DNA from: a virus
Reading direction: 5' to 3' (one strand)
Length of the DNA stretch: 44,001 nt
IMG/VR virus record: IMGVR_UViG_3300023082_000017
Span: 1-44,001 of that record
The notes under the pieces were generated by a model. That model was given only the letters and a program-made list of their open reading frames with translations. It made no database searches and was not told the origin of the DNA. Shown here piece after piece: positions 17,677 through 24,544 of this stretch (its first letter is position 1; each line of letters opens with the position of its first letter). The position numbers and the translations under genes are program-made.

Positions 17677-17903
17677 TGGCGATTCTCACTGGCAAGGCCC
17701 TGCTTGACACAGGGTACCCGGCGACGCTCGTTCTCGTGCGCGATTGGGAAACCTTCACGCACGTTGCATCTGCAGTACCTGATGCCGATGGATCATGGTC
17801 GGCCATCGTTAACGATGGCCGGACATATGAAGTCACAGTACGTGGGCCACTGGGCTACCGGCCTGTGACCGATGGACCGGTTGCGGAAGGAGATTCGGCA
17901 TGA
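17676..17903 (+). CDS. Stand-alone Ig/carboxypeptidase-regulatory-like tail module
   Basis: A 75-residue protein made of one beta-sandwich-like domain. It matches the C-terminal domains of the next two proteins: an opening G-x-A-x-L-x(2)-G-x-(A/P)-A-(T/S), then P-x(2)-(D/G)-G-x-(Y/W/F)-(S/R), and a closing (T/S/L)-Y-(E/V)-V-x(4)-G-x(2)-GY(R/L)P. Such modules often hold receptor-binding domains on tail tips. It could be the attachment core from which the following two proteins grew, or an adaptor. The GTG/ATG overlaps at both ends indicate translation coupled to its neighbours. Confidence 0.6.
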   Translation: MAILTGKALLDTGYPATLVLVRDWETFTHVASAVPDADGSWSAIVNDGRTYEVTVRGPLGYRPVTDGPVAEGDSA

Positions 17904-18676
17904 CGTTATACGATGGTAGCTCGCTCGCGGGATGGACGTTGTCGTCGCCTTCTGGCGTGACAGTCGACCTATCCACGTCCTCAGACCCGTCGTTTAACGT
18001 CCGAGGCGGAGAATTTGCAAGAATTGAGTACCCCGCTGCGGAGGTCGGGAAAACCGAAGTGCATTTCGACGTACGCATACCTTCGGGAAACAATGGACTG
18101 GTCAACTTCGCCGTGTTCGCGTCCGATGCGGGTGTCGGCACGCTGGTGCACTTGGACACGCGCGCTGAGTATCCATCGGGTCTCGAGAAGCTTAATTCGT
18201 GGACTTCTTGGGATGGCTATCTTGCGCAATTTGTGAATGGCGAGAAGGCCGTTCCTATTCAGGTTTGGTACCGCTACATCGTCCGCACGCGTATGAACGG
18301 CTCGCAAGCGGAGATGCGGATCACCCGCTTCAATTTCACTACGGGACTCGAGATTCTTTGTCTGGACTGGGCGGCGTTTACGCCGTCCGGCCGCTGGTTC
18401 GCGATACACGGCGACGCCAATATCACGACCGGCGGGAACTTCGACAATGTCCTGATCAGTAACCTTGCGGAGGTGTCAGGCGTCGCGAAGCTGTCTTCCG
18501 GTGCGGCAGCGACACAAGTGGTTTTCATCGACGCCTCGACCTATGCGCAGGTAGCAATGGTCAAACCGGCAGCGGATGGCACGTATTCAAGCAACATCTT
18601 CGTTGGTAGCTACGTGGTGGTCGCTATCGGCCCGAATGGTTATCGGCCCAGCGCGCACTTGGTAACCGTGGCATGA
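17900..18676 (+). CDS. LamG-like tail protein with C-terminal Ig-like module, copy 1
   Basis: A 258-residue protein. Residues 1-190 look like a concanavalin/LamG-type jelly roll (GGEFARIEYPAAEVGKTEVHFDVRI, then VNFAVFASDAG, WYRYIVRTRMNGSQAEMRI, FAIHGDANITTGGNFDNVLI, each read as strands). Residues ~193-250 are the Ig-like module shared with the proteins before and after it (VVFIDASTYAQVAM...GPNGYRP). LamG-type folds bind sugars or proteins, so host-surface adsorption is a reasonable guess. Start overlaps the previous stop by 4 bases and the stop overlaps the next start by 4 bases. No close family was recognised. Confidence 0.55.
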   Translation: MTLYDGSSLAGWTLSSPSGVTVDLSTSSDPSFNVRGGEFARIEYPAAEVGKTEVHFDVRIPSGNNGLVNFAVFASDAGVGTLVHLDTRAEYPSGLEKLNSWTSWDGYLAQFVNGEKAVPIQVWYRYIVRTRMNGSQAEMRITRFNFTTGLEILCLDWAAFTPSGRWFAIHGDANITTGGNFDNVLISNLAEVSGVAKLSSGAAATQVVFIDASTYAQVAMVKPAADGTYSSNIFVGSYVVVAIGPNGYRPSAHLVTVA

Positions 18677-19518
18677 ACTGGTCGGCTCTCGAAGAGCTTT
18701 TTCGCATCGAAGGTCAGGGGATGCTGTATCTGCCGTCGGGGTGGGCACCGTCCGGCATCGCCGAGGCTCGCGGCTGGTCCGAATTGCGACTTGACGCCCC
18801 GGGGTCATCGCTCGTGGAGGGAAGTTCTAGCAGCCAGGCCATTGCGCTTCCTGCGGGGGCCGCGGGGAGGTCGGTGTGGGGTCTTCCGCAAGGCACGACG
18901 GCGCGTCGGATTGAGGTCATCCTGACTCTGCCCGATGGCTTGCTGGAGGGTAGTGTGATCGCTGGCTGGGGATCGGGCGCTTCTTCATTCGTGCTCGAGT
19001 GGGCTGCTTCGGGTCGTATGAAGCTACGTGTCGGCGGTTCGGTCGTGGCGAGCATCCCGGTTGGAAGTGCCGGCGAGTTTCACCATCTCGGTGCTGAGAT
19101 CGATGGCGACGGCCACGCCACCGTGTATGCCGACGGCCTGTTCGTCACTGGCGATGTCGCCGGCCTCTTCCCCGAGGATGATTCAGAGGCACGCCTGCAG
19201 GTGCTTGCCAATGTCTCGATGGCTGGGCTCGCGGTCGCACCCAGCGGCTTTGACCGCGGTTCCCTTGCCGAGCGGCTGTCTGTCATCTCAGAGCGATATG
19301 CCGTATCGGGCTACGCCGCACTGAGCGATGGGGCGCCGGCGTCCATCATAGCCATCCGGCGAGTACTGGACCGCCGCTCGATCGCACTGTGCGTGCCTGG
19401 TGATAACGGCGCGTTTCGCGTTGTAGTGCCAGCAGGCCTCTATGAAGTGACCTGTTTCGGTGGCCAGGGGTATCTACCGGAATTGATTGACCAGGTCGCC
19501 GCCGAGGCCATCGCGTGA
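18673..19518 (+). CDS. LamG-like tail protein with C-terminal Ig-like module, copy 2
   Basis: A 281-residue protein with the same two-part plan as its upstream neighbour. Residues ~1-195 are a beta-rich LamG-like domain (RRIEVILTLPDG, FVLEWAASGRMKLRVGGSV, HLGAEIDGDGHATVYADGL typical of concanavalin-like sheets). Residues ~211-269 are the shared Ig-like module (ASIIAIRRVLDRRSIALC...GGQGYLPE). The N-terminal domains of the two copies differ much more than their C-terminal modules, suggesting that the receptor-binding part diverged while the attachment module was kept. The function as an adsorption protein is inferred. Confidence 0.55.
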   Translation: MNWSALEELFRIEGQGMLYLPSGWAPSGIAEARGWSELRLDAPGSSLVEGSSSSQAIALPAGAAGRSVWGLPQGTTARRIEVILTLPDGLLEGSVIAGWGSGASSFVLEWAASGRMKLRVGGSVVASIPVGSAGEFHHLGAEIDGDGHATVYADGLFVTGDVAGLFPEDDSEARLQVLANVSMAGLAVAPSGFDRGSLAERLSVISERYAVSGYAALSDGAPASIIAIRRVLDRRSIALCVPGDNGAFRVVVPAGLYEVTCFGGQGYLPELIDQVAAEAIA

Positions 19519-21602
19519 CGCAGGTAGTACCCGATCTTTTACTATCGTCGGGCTATACGTCGCCAGCAATCAGCCATGTCGACTTCGTGGTTTATCGGGT
19601 TGGGGAAGATCCCGGGACACCCGAGCAGCCTGCGGGTACTGTCAACGTCGCTGTTTCGCTGTCGTTCCAGTCCGCGCGCGCACGCACGGCGCGCCGCCTG
19701 GACACGGGCTGGTCGCCGCCGCCACGGAAGGACGGGGGCTTATCGATGCGCTGGCAGCCGGGCGTGGCGTCTGAGCGCTCAGAGGCCTCTGCGTGGGGCC
19801 GAGTGGCGGGCGCCGACGCTGGGGCAGGGAGTGGCTGGCAGGCAGCTGTAGCGCACGCAACGCTAGTCTCATCGTTATGGGGTGGGGTACTCCCCGCCGA
19901 CGCCGCTGCAGCTTCTCCATTTCTCCCAGCGACGCCCGTCCCACCGACCGGCCAATCATTTAGCTGGAACAGGGTCTATCCGAAAGACGTTGCCCGTCTC
20001 ACCCCCTGGACGAAGGCGAAGCTGCCAGTTTCAGACCCTGGCACGAAGGGAGTAGTCGTTCCTGTCGAGCCGACGTTCGACCAACGCGTGCCACGCGGCG
20101 ACCGCCTCGTCTTCGCGCTCAGGGAGGGGGCGCGAGATAGCGTGGCGTTCCTGCTACAGCGCAGGGTGCTCTACGGGCCTGTGCCGGCCGGCCATATCGA
20201 TTTCATCCTCGAGGAAGACGACGGACCGGATGAACTCTTGCTCACCGGTGCCAGCCCCTACGTCCCGACGCTGTCGGTCGTGCTTTCAGCGGGCTATGTG
20301 CGAAGCGGCGATCCGGTGGTGCTTGGAACGACGCCGGCCGCCAAAATCGCGGCACGGGCGCCAGTGGCGCCCACATACCGCGACCCGTCGCCGTTCCACG
20401 CACGATGGGCGGTGATTCGACTTGCTGACAAACAGCACCTGGTGCGATGGGGTCATGGTCCGCAGGTGGGCCCGCGCGAGCCGCCACCGTATGAATTTCC
20501 ACATGGCAGCACGAGCGAGCCGCCGCCAATTCCTGATTCGCAGAGGGTGTATATCGTTATGAACAGCGTCGAGGTCGTGGTACTGCCCGATCGCATTCCA
20601 TTGAACGTCGACTCAGTCGATGTCGAGGCATCGGTAGACTCGTGGTGCTGGACGGTAAGGATGGATCTGGCCGATCCCGGGCAGGTCGCGCTATTGAAGC
20701 CGAGTGCGACCGGACCGAAGTCCGTCGAGATCACGATGAACGGCTATCAGTGGGTGGCGATAATCGAAGGTCGCGACTCATCGCGTGCCCACGTATCCAA
20801 CGGCGGGCGCACCGCATCAGTAAGCGGCCGTAGCCAAACGGCGTTGCTGTCTGACTCATACACAGCGCGGCGGTCACTATCCGTCAGCGAGGCAAAGACG
20901 GCGCAGCAGATTGCCCTCGCCGAGGTTTCTGATCGCGCGCTTCCCTTCGTGATCGAATGGGACGGCATCGACTGGGTCGTGCCGGGGGGTGTCTTCAGCT
21001 ATCAGGACCAGGCGCCCATCGACGTCATCTCCCAGATCGCAGCTGCCCGCGGTGCGGTGGTTCAATCCACACCCGACGGTGTAGGCCTCTTGATCCGTGC
21101 ACGATATCCTGCGAGTCCCTGGAACTGGTCCGCTGACACCTCAGATATCGCGCTCCCGCTTGACTGGGTGGGGTCAGAATCCGCACAACAGCAGAGCAAG
21201 CCGCTGTACGACGCGGTGTTCGTCATGGGCCAGCAGCAGGGAGTCATTTGCAAGGTGGTAAGAGATGGCGCCGCCGGCGAGACATTTGCTGCACAAGTCG
21301 TCGATAGCCTCATTGTCACGTCCGATGTGGGGCGCGAGCGGGGTCGCAACGTCCTGGGCGATCGCGGTATGCAGGACCTCGTCAGCGTCGAAATACCGCT
21401 GTTTCCGGCGGGTACCATTACCGCCGGATCGACCGGTCTCTACGTCCCGTTGATGCTGGTCGATGTGGTTGACCCGGCCGACCCGTACCAAGCCCTTGCC
21501 GTCGGCGTCTCTATCTCCGCTCGCCGCAGCGACGACGAGGGCGGTGGACTCGAGATATGGCAAACCGTCTCCCTTGAAAGGCACATGACCGATGCTAATT
21601 GA
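19515..21602 (+). CDS. Tail hub/baseplate-like protein
   Basis: A 695-residue protein, GTG start overlapping the previous stop. The central and C-terminal parts resemble tail hub proteins: strands YIVMNSVEVVVLPDRIPLNVDSVDVEAS, then the WTVRMDLADPGQVALLKPSATGPKSVEITMNGYQWVAIIEG segment (read in pieces), and a late domain with QIALAEVSDRALPFVIEW and DVISQIAAARGAVVQSTPDGVGLLIRAR, typical of the phage late-control/hub fold that initiates the tube. The N-terminal ~200 residues have no recognised relationship and may be a phage-specific extension. It is placed after the LamG-like pair and immediately before a small beta protein. Confidence 0.6.
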   Translation: MTQVVPDLLLSSGYTSPAISHVDFVVYRVGEDPGTPEQPAGTVNVAVSLSFQSARARTARRLDTGWSPPPRKDGGLSMRWQPGVASERSEASAWGRVAGADAGAGSGWQAAVAHATLVSSLWGGVLPADAAAASPFLPATPVPPTGQSFSWNRVYPKDVARLTPWTKAKLPVSDPGTKGVVVPVEPTFDQRVPRGDRLVFALREGARDSVAFLLQRRVLYGPVPAGHIDFILEEDDGPDELLLTGASPYVPTLSVVLSAGYVRSGDPVVLGTTPAAKIAARAPVAPTYRDPSPFHARWAVIRLADKQHLVRWGHGPQVGPREPPPYEFPHGSTSEPPPIPDSQRVYIVMNSVEVVVLPDRIPLNVDSVDVEASVDSWCWTVRMDLADPGQVALLKPSATGPKSVEITMNGYQWVAIIEGRDSSRAHVSNGGRTASVSGRSQTALLSDSYTARRSLSVSEAKTAQQIALAEVSDRALPFVIEWDGIDWVVPGGVFSYQDQAPIDVISQIAAARGAVVQSTPDGVGLLIRARYPASPWNWSADTSDIALPLDWVGSESAQQQSKPLYDAVFVMGQQQGVICKVVRDGAAGETFAAQVVDSLIVTSDVGRERGRNVLGDRGMQDLVSVEIPLFPAGTITAGSTGLYVPLMLVDVVDPADPYQALAVGVSISARRSDDEGGGLEIWQTVSLERHMTDAN

Positions 21603-21822
21603 CGTCTGGAAACAATTTAGCGGCTTACTCCCTTCGCAAGCGATCACTGTGGCACGCGTAGTGGCCTTAAACGGCGACGGGACAAGCAGCCTCGTAACCC
21701 CTGAGGGCGGGACGCTTATTGTCCAGGGGGCTACCGTGGGCGTGGGCGCCAACGTATATGTTCAGGATGGCCGGATAACCGGGCCGGCACCGGATTTGCC
21801 CAGCTACACGTTGACGGTTTAA
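21592..21822 (+). CDS. Small beta-strand tail protein
   Basis: A 76-residue protein overlapping the hub gene by 11 bases. The sequence alternates short strands and Gly turns (ARVVALNGDGTSSLVTPEGG, then ATVGVGANVYVQDGRI), compatible with an OB-like or SH3-like small fold seen in tail-spike or hub accessory proteins. No motif identifies it. It is the last gene of the tail block, directly before the second palindromic promoter. Confidence 0.5.
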   Translation: MLIDVWKQFSGLLPSQAITVARVVALNGDGTSSLVTPEGGTLIVQGATVGVGANVYVQDGRITGPAPDLPSYTLTV

Positions 21823-21833
21823 GCCACCTCGCA

Positions 21834-21883
21834 GTGCAAGCTTTCCGGGAGAAATTGCACTCGGTAGCGGTGACGATCATCGA
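21834..21883 (+). promoter_or_regulatory. Palindromic late promoter 2, leaderless start
   Basis: Bases 21834-21860 are a second copy of the 27-bp element, identical to 3191-3217 at 23 of 27 positions, including the outer GTGCA and ATTGCAC ends and the shared core TTTCCGGGA. The distance to the start codon (ATG 21884) is again 23 bases. The possible -10, GACGAT (21872-21877), ends 6 bases before the ATG. No -35 consensus or ribosome binding site is seen. It would drive the lysis cassette, as a C-dependent promoter does in Mu. Confidence 0.65.
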
Positions 21884-22525
21884 ATGGTCACCGCCTCCAC
21901 TACGCCCGATCGTTTCCCGCTGTGCCTGCCGCTGACGCTCGCCTACGAGGGTGGCTGGGCAAACCATCCACTCGACCCTGGCAAGGCCACCATGCGTGGT
22001 GTGACGCAGGCGGTCTACGATGACTATCGGTCCATGCACGGGGTGGGGGTTCAGTCCGTAAGGCACATCAGCGACAGCGAACTCACTTCCATTTACCGTT
22101 GGCGATATTGGGATGCGATCCGCGCGGGATCGCTGCCTATCGGTGTCGATTACGCCATGTTCGACTTTGCTGTGAACAGCGGCGTACGGCGGTCGGTACT
22201 CGAGCTACAGGCAGTTCTGGACGTTCGTGCTGATGGCTCGATCGGGCCACTGACACTCGCCGCAGTCGCTTCATTCTGCCGCGGCCATGGCAACGCGTCG
22301 CTAAGCGATGCCGTCTGCGCGAGGCGCTTGCGTTTCATTCGCGGGCTTTCCACTTACGAGACATTCGGCCGAGGCTGGACGGCACGTATCGTCGGCTCGC
22401 GCTCCGGCAGCCAGGTGGACGATACCGGTGTGGCTGATCGCGCGCTGCGAATGATTGTCGGCGACGTTGCCACTGTGCCGGCAGCCCCGGCGAATACACC
22501 GAAGACGTTTGCTGCAGCGGCCTGA
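21884..22525 (+). CDS. Endolysin, glycoside hydrolase family 108
   Basis: Cell-wall lysozyme that should release progeny by cutting peptidoglycan glycan strands. The 213-residue protein begins with the GH108 signature: LTLAYEGGWANHPLDPGKATMRGVTQ, read in two parts, with the catalytic Glu22 in the EGG motif. The DYAMFDFAVNSGV segment and a C-terminal peptidoglycan-binding-type segment (LQAVLDVRADGSIGPLTLAAV) follow. No signal peptide or membrane segment is seen, so it needs a holin. First gene of the lysis cassette, leaderless start 23 bases after the palindromic element. Confidence 0.9.
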   Translation: MVTASTTPDRFPLCLPLTLAYEGGWANHPLDPGKATMRGVTQAVYDDYRSMHGVGVQSVRHISDSELTSIYRWRYWDAIRAGSLPIGVDYAMFDFAVNSGVRRSVLELQAVLDVRADGSIGPLTLAAVASFCRGHGNASLSDAVCARRLRFIRGLSTYETFGRGWTARIVGSRSGSQVDDTGVADRALRMIVGDVATVPAAPANTPKTFAAAA

Positions 22526-22528
22526 CCT

Positions 22529-23035
22529 ATGGAAGACCCGTTCATCGCTGAAGCCGTCGAGCGAGAGGAGGAGGCCATGCGCCTCGCAGGTCATCACATT
22601 GGTCGATTCGAGCCGTTGAGTAAACTTCCCGTTGAAGTTCCCTTGCGCTTAATCAGCGACTACCGCCATCTACTTTCGACGCGCAAATTCACACGTGAGG
22701 AAATGGGCACGATCGTGCAGCGCGACCTTCGCATCGCGATCCAGAAATTGCGGGGCTTCACCCTCAATATGGACCACCTGAATTCGGTTCGGCATGCGGT
22801 CCTGCTCCACGTTGCGGTCATGATCGGTACGGATGAGCTCGGCGCCATGAAGTCGCTGTGGAAGGCGGTGCAGGAGAAGCGCTACGAAGATGCTGCAACC
22901 GAACTGCTGCTCAGTAAATGGCCGGCCGTCGTCGCGAGTGATCCGTCGACCGATGACAAACAGCGTGTCGTGGAACTTCACCGCATGATGTGGACAGGGA
23001 CACTCCCCGCCGAGTCCATCGCGAGGCCGCACTGA
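22529..23035 (+). CDS. T4-lysozyme C-lobe-like protein without catalytic lobe
   Basis: A 168-residue protein 3 bases after the endolysin gene. Residues ~54-160 line up with the C-terminal lobe of T4-type lysozymes: FTREEMGTIVQRDLRIAIQ (T4 TKDEAEKLFNQDV), SVRHAVLLHVAVMIGTDELGAM, WKAVQEKRYEDAATELLLSKW (T4 LQQKRWDEAAVNLAKSRW) and ELHRMMWTGTL (T4 FRTGTW). The first 53 residues do not contain the catalytic Glu...Asp...Thr lobe; no EG-x(7)-Y-x-D-x(2)-G-x(2)-T-x-G-x-GH pattern is visible. It is probably not a muramidase. It might modulate the endolysin, bind wall fragments, or be a structural protein. The alignment is by eye. Confidence 0.55.
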   Translation: MEDPFIAEAVEREEEAMRLAGHHIGRFEPLSKLPVEVPLRLISDYRHLLSTRKFTREEMGTIVQRDLRIAIQKLRGFTLNMDHLNSVRHAVLLHVAVMIGTDELGAMKSLWKAVQEKRYEDAATELLLSKWPAVVASDPSTDDKQRVVELHRMMWTGTLPAESIARPH

Positions 23036-23340
23036 TGAAGCGGGGCACCTTTGTTCATTTCCTTGGGCTCGTGATCATCCTTTGCGCCTTCTACATGGAC
23101 GCGAGGACCGTGGAGAAGATCCTTTCCACCCCCGATTTCAAGATCGCCGAGAGCACGCTCCTGGGGACGATTCTCGGTGTCTGCAACAGCGCGGCGTTCG
23201 GCGTGGTGGTGGGTTTCTATTTTGGCAGGTCGAGCGACAGCGACCGAAAGACCGAGCTGCTGGCAAGCGCGACGCCGGCGCAGCAGCCGAATGCGGCGGG
23301 CGTGGTGTCCAATGGAGAGGCGAATGAACGTACGAGCTGA
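23035..23340 (+). CDS. Holin candidate with two membrane segments
   Basis: A 101-residue protein starting at the ATG that overlaps the previous stop (TGATG). Two hydrophobic segments are visible: residues ~6-20 (FVHFLGLVIILCAFY) and ~41-63 (TLLGTILGVCNSAAFGVVVGFYF). A charged, Ser/Asp/Asn-rich C-terminal tail follows. Two membrane segments, small size and a position right after the lysozyme-type genes fit a class II holin, which would form inner-membrane lesions. The next small membrane protein could share this role or act as antiholin. Confidence 0.7.
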   Translation: MKRGTFVHFLGLVIILCAFYMDARTVEKILSTPDFKIAESTLLGTILGVCNSAAFGVVVGFYFGRSSDSDRKTELLASATPAQQPNAAGVVSNGEANERTS

Positions 23341-23584
23341 TCGCACCGGCCGCCGCATAACCGATCGCCTGGGCAAGGCCGCGCCTGGTTACGTCCTCTC
23401 GCTGCTGGCCATGACCGGGGTGGGTGGCGGCTACGTCGTGAAAACGGCGGCCGCTGCCGTCGACCAAGCATCGGTGACGCAGCGAGAGGTCGATAAAGCA
23501 GTCGTGCAGCGCAATCGTTACGAGGATCTGCTCGAGCGGTGCACAAACAGGCGTATCGACGATATGGCGGGGCGCAAGCCATGA
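23324..23584 (+). CDS. Small single-membrane-segment lysis protein
   Basis: An 86-residue protein whose ATG lies 10 bases after GGAGAGG and inside the end of the holin gene (17-base overlap). It has a basic N-terminus (NVRADRTGRRITDRLGK), one membrane segment (residues ~21-38) and a helical hydrophilic tail (VDKAVVQRNRYEDLLERC). It lies between the holin candidate and the spanin genes. It may be an antiholin or an additional holin component, inferred from topology and location alone. A longer frame upstream (from 23177) was not used because it overlaps the holin completely. Confidence 0.6.
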   Translation: MNVRADRTGRRITDRLGKAAPGYVLSLLAMTGVGGGYVVKTAAAAVDQASVTQREVDKAVVQRNRYEDLLERCTNRRIDDMAGRKP

Positions 23585-24018
23585 CGACCGTAAGGTGGGC
23601 CCTACTGAGTGCTTGTCTGGCGATCGCCGTGGCCGTCGGGGGCGCCTTTGCCGTGCATCACTACGGCGCCGAGCGCTACACAGCTGGCCGTAACGACCTG
23701 CTCGGCGAGCAAGCCGCCGCCGATGCCAAAGCGCGTGCGGTTCAGGACGCGAAGACGGCCCAAGGGGCAGCGGGTGCCGAGGCGGCGAGGCATGACGGCG
23801 CCGTGGCCGTGGTCGCCTCAGGTGACGCCCAGCAGCGCAGTACACAGATCATCACGAGGATTATTCATGATTCGCCGGCTCCTGCTGTGTGCACTATCGC
23901 TGACAATGATCCCGTCCTGCAGGAACTCGCCGCCTCCGCGGCCCGTGCAGACGCCGCCGCCGACGATCTCGTGCGGGGAAAGGGAGCCCCGGGAGAAGGT
24001 GCCGCCCATGTTCCATAG
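23581..24018 (+). CDS. Inner-membrane spanin (Rz-like)
   Basis: A 145-residue type II inner-membrane protein. Residues ~5-21 (RWALLSACLAIAVAVGG) form the anchor. A periplasmic helical region rich in Ala, Asp, Glu and Gln follows (AADAKARAVQDAKTAQGAAG), as in i-spanins that disrupt the outer membrane after peptidoglycan is cut. The second spanin gene is nested out of frame in its 3' half, the classical Rz/Rz1 arrangement. The ATG at 23581 overlaps the previous stop; an upstream ATG at 23539 lies inside the preceding gene. Confidence 0.8.
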   Translation: MTTVRWALLSACLAIAVAVGGAFAVHHYGAERYTAGRNDLLGEQAAADAKARAVQDAKTAQGAAGAEAARHDGAVAVVASGDAQQRSTQIITRIIHDSPAPAVCTIADNDPVLQELAASAARADAAADDLVRGKGAPGEGAAHVP

Positions 24019-24139
24019 CTTCGACGAGGCCAAGCTGTGGGCGGTTGCCATGATGGGCATCTACGAGCGGGCGAACCGCAAGTCGGAGACGACTGCGAAC
24101 TGCATGGATGCGCACCGGGCGGCTGGCGAAATACGTTAG
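23867..24139 (+). CDS. Outer-membrane lipoprotein spanin (Rz1-like), nested in Rz
   Basis: A 90-residue protein in another frame, starting inside the Rz gene and running 121 bases past its end. It has a lipoprotein signal (MIRRLLLCALSLTMIPSC; lipidated Cys18) followed by the Pro-rich segment typical of Rz1 (SPPPRPVQTPPP). The last ~40 residues (FHSFDEAKLWAVAMMGIYERANRK) are longer than in most Rz1 proteins. A ribosome binding site (GAGGA, about 23855-23859) precedes the ATG. It should pair with Rz across the periplasm to fuse the membranes in the last lysis step. Confidence 0.82.
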   Translation: MIRRLLLCALSLTMIPSCRNSPPPRPVQTPPPTISCGEREPREKVPPMFHSFDEAKLWAVAMMGIYERANRKSETTANCMDAHRAAGEIR

Positions 24140-24181
24140 CCGGCCGGGAAGGCTGTCCGGGTTCGTGAGACGCGCTGTCGC

Positions 24182-24193
24182 TACGATGCGCGC
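24182..24193 (+). promoter_or_regulatory. Promoter -10 element of a leaderless accessory gene
   Basis: TACGAT at 24182-24187 ends exactly 6 bases before the ATG at 24194, the same -10 to start-codon distance as at 3241, 21884 and 39658. No ribosome binding site lies between. A -35 hexamer is not clear. Probably a separate promoter, active apart from the late operon. Confidence 0.45.
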
Positions 24194-24538
24194 ATGATCA
24201 TCTGGAGCTCTACCGCCAATCGATTCGACGCAAGCTCGCCCAATCAGGGTGGCTGCTTTGCTTCCGTCCTACGCGAGGAAGGGCAATGGTTTGTCGTCTG
24301 GTGGGTCAAGCCCAAGGGCCGCACGCCCGTTTCCAGCGTCGAGAAGGGTAGGGCATGGGTCGAACGGTTCGCCAGCGGTCGCCTTGAGGCGTTGGCGCGC
24401 CTATCGGCAGCGCCAGGCAGCGGCCCGTCCGGCGTCGGCATGCCCTATGCCGAGCCCACCCCGGAAGAAAAGGCACGCTTCGACGCCTTCCATGCGTCCT
24501 ACGTGCCGCCAAAGCGACGCCGGAAAGCGAGGCGGTAA
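24194..24538 (+). CDS. Small accessory protein between lysis and integrase genes
   Basis: A 114-residue soluble protein not recognised as a known family. A beta-rich N-terminal half (GGCFASVLREEGQWFVVWWVKP) contains many Trp residues and is followed by a helix (VEKGRAWVERFASGRLEALARL). The C-terminus is basic and ends KRRRKARR. It has its own leaderless promoter and stops 6 bases before the end of the oppositely oriented integrase gene. Its location between lysis genes and integrase is a common site for morons expressed from the prophage. The basic tail could bind nucleic acid; this is a guess. Confidence 0.6.
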   Translation: MIIWSSTANRFDASSPNQGGCFASVLREEGQWFVVWWVKPKGRTPVSSVEKGRAWVERFASGRLEALARLSAAPGSGPSGVGMPYAEPTPEEKARFDAFHASYVPPKRRRKARR

Positions 24539-24544
24539 CGAGTG

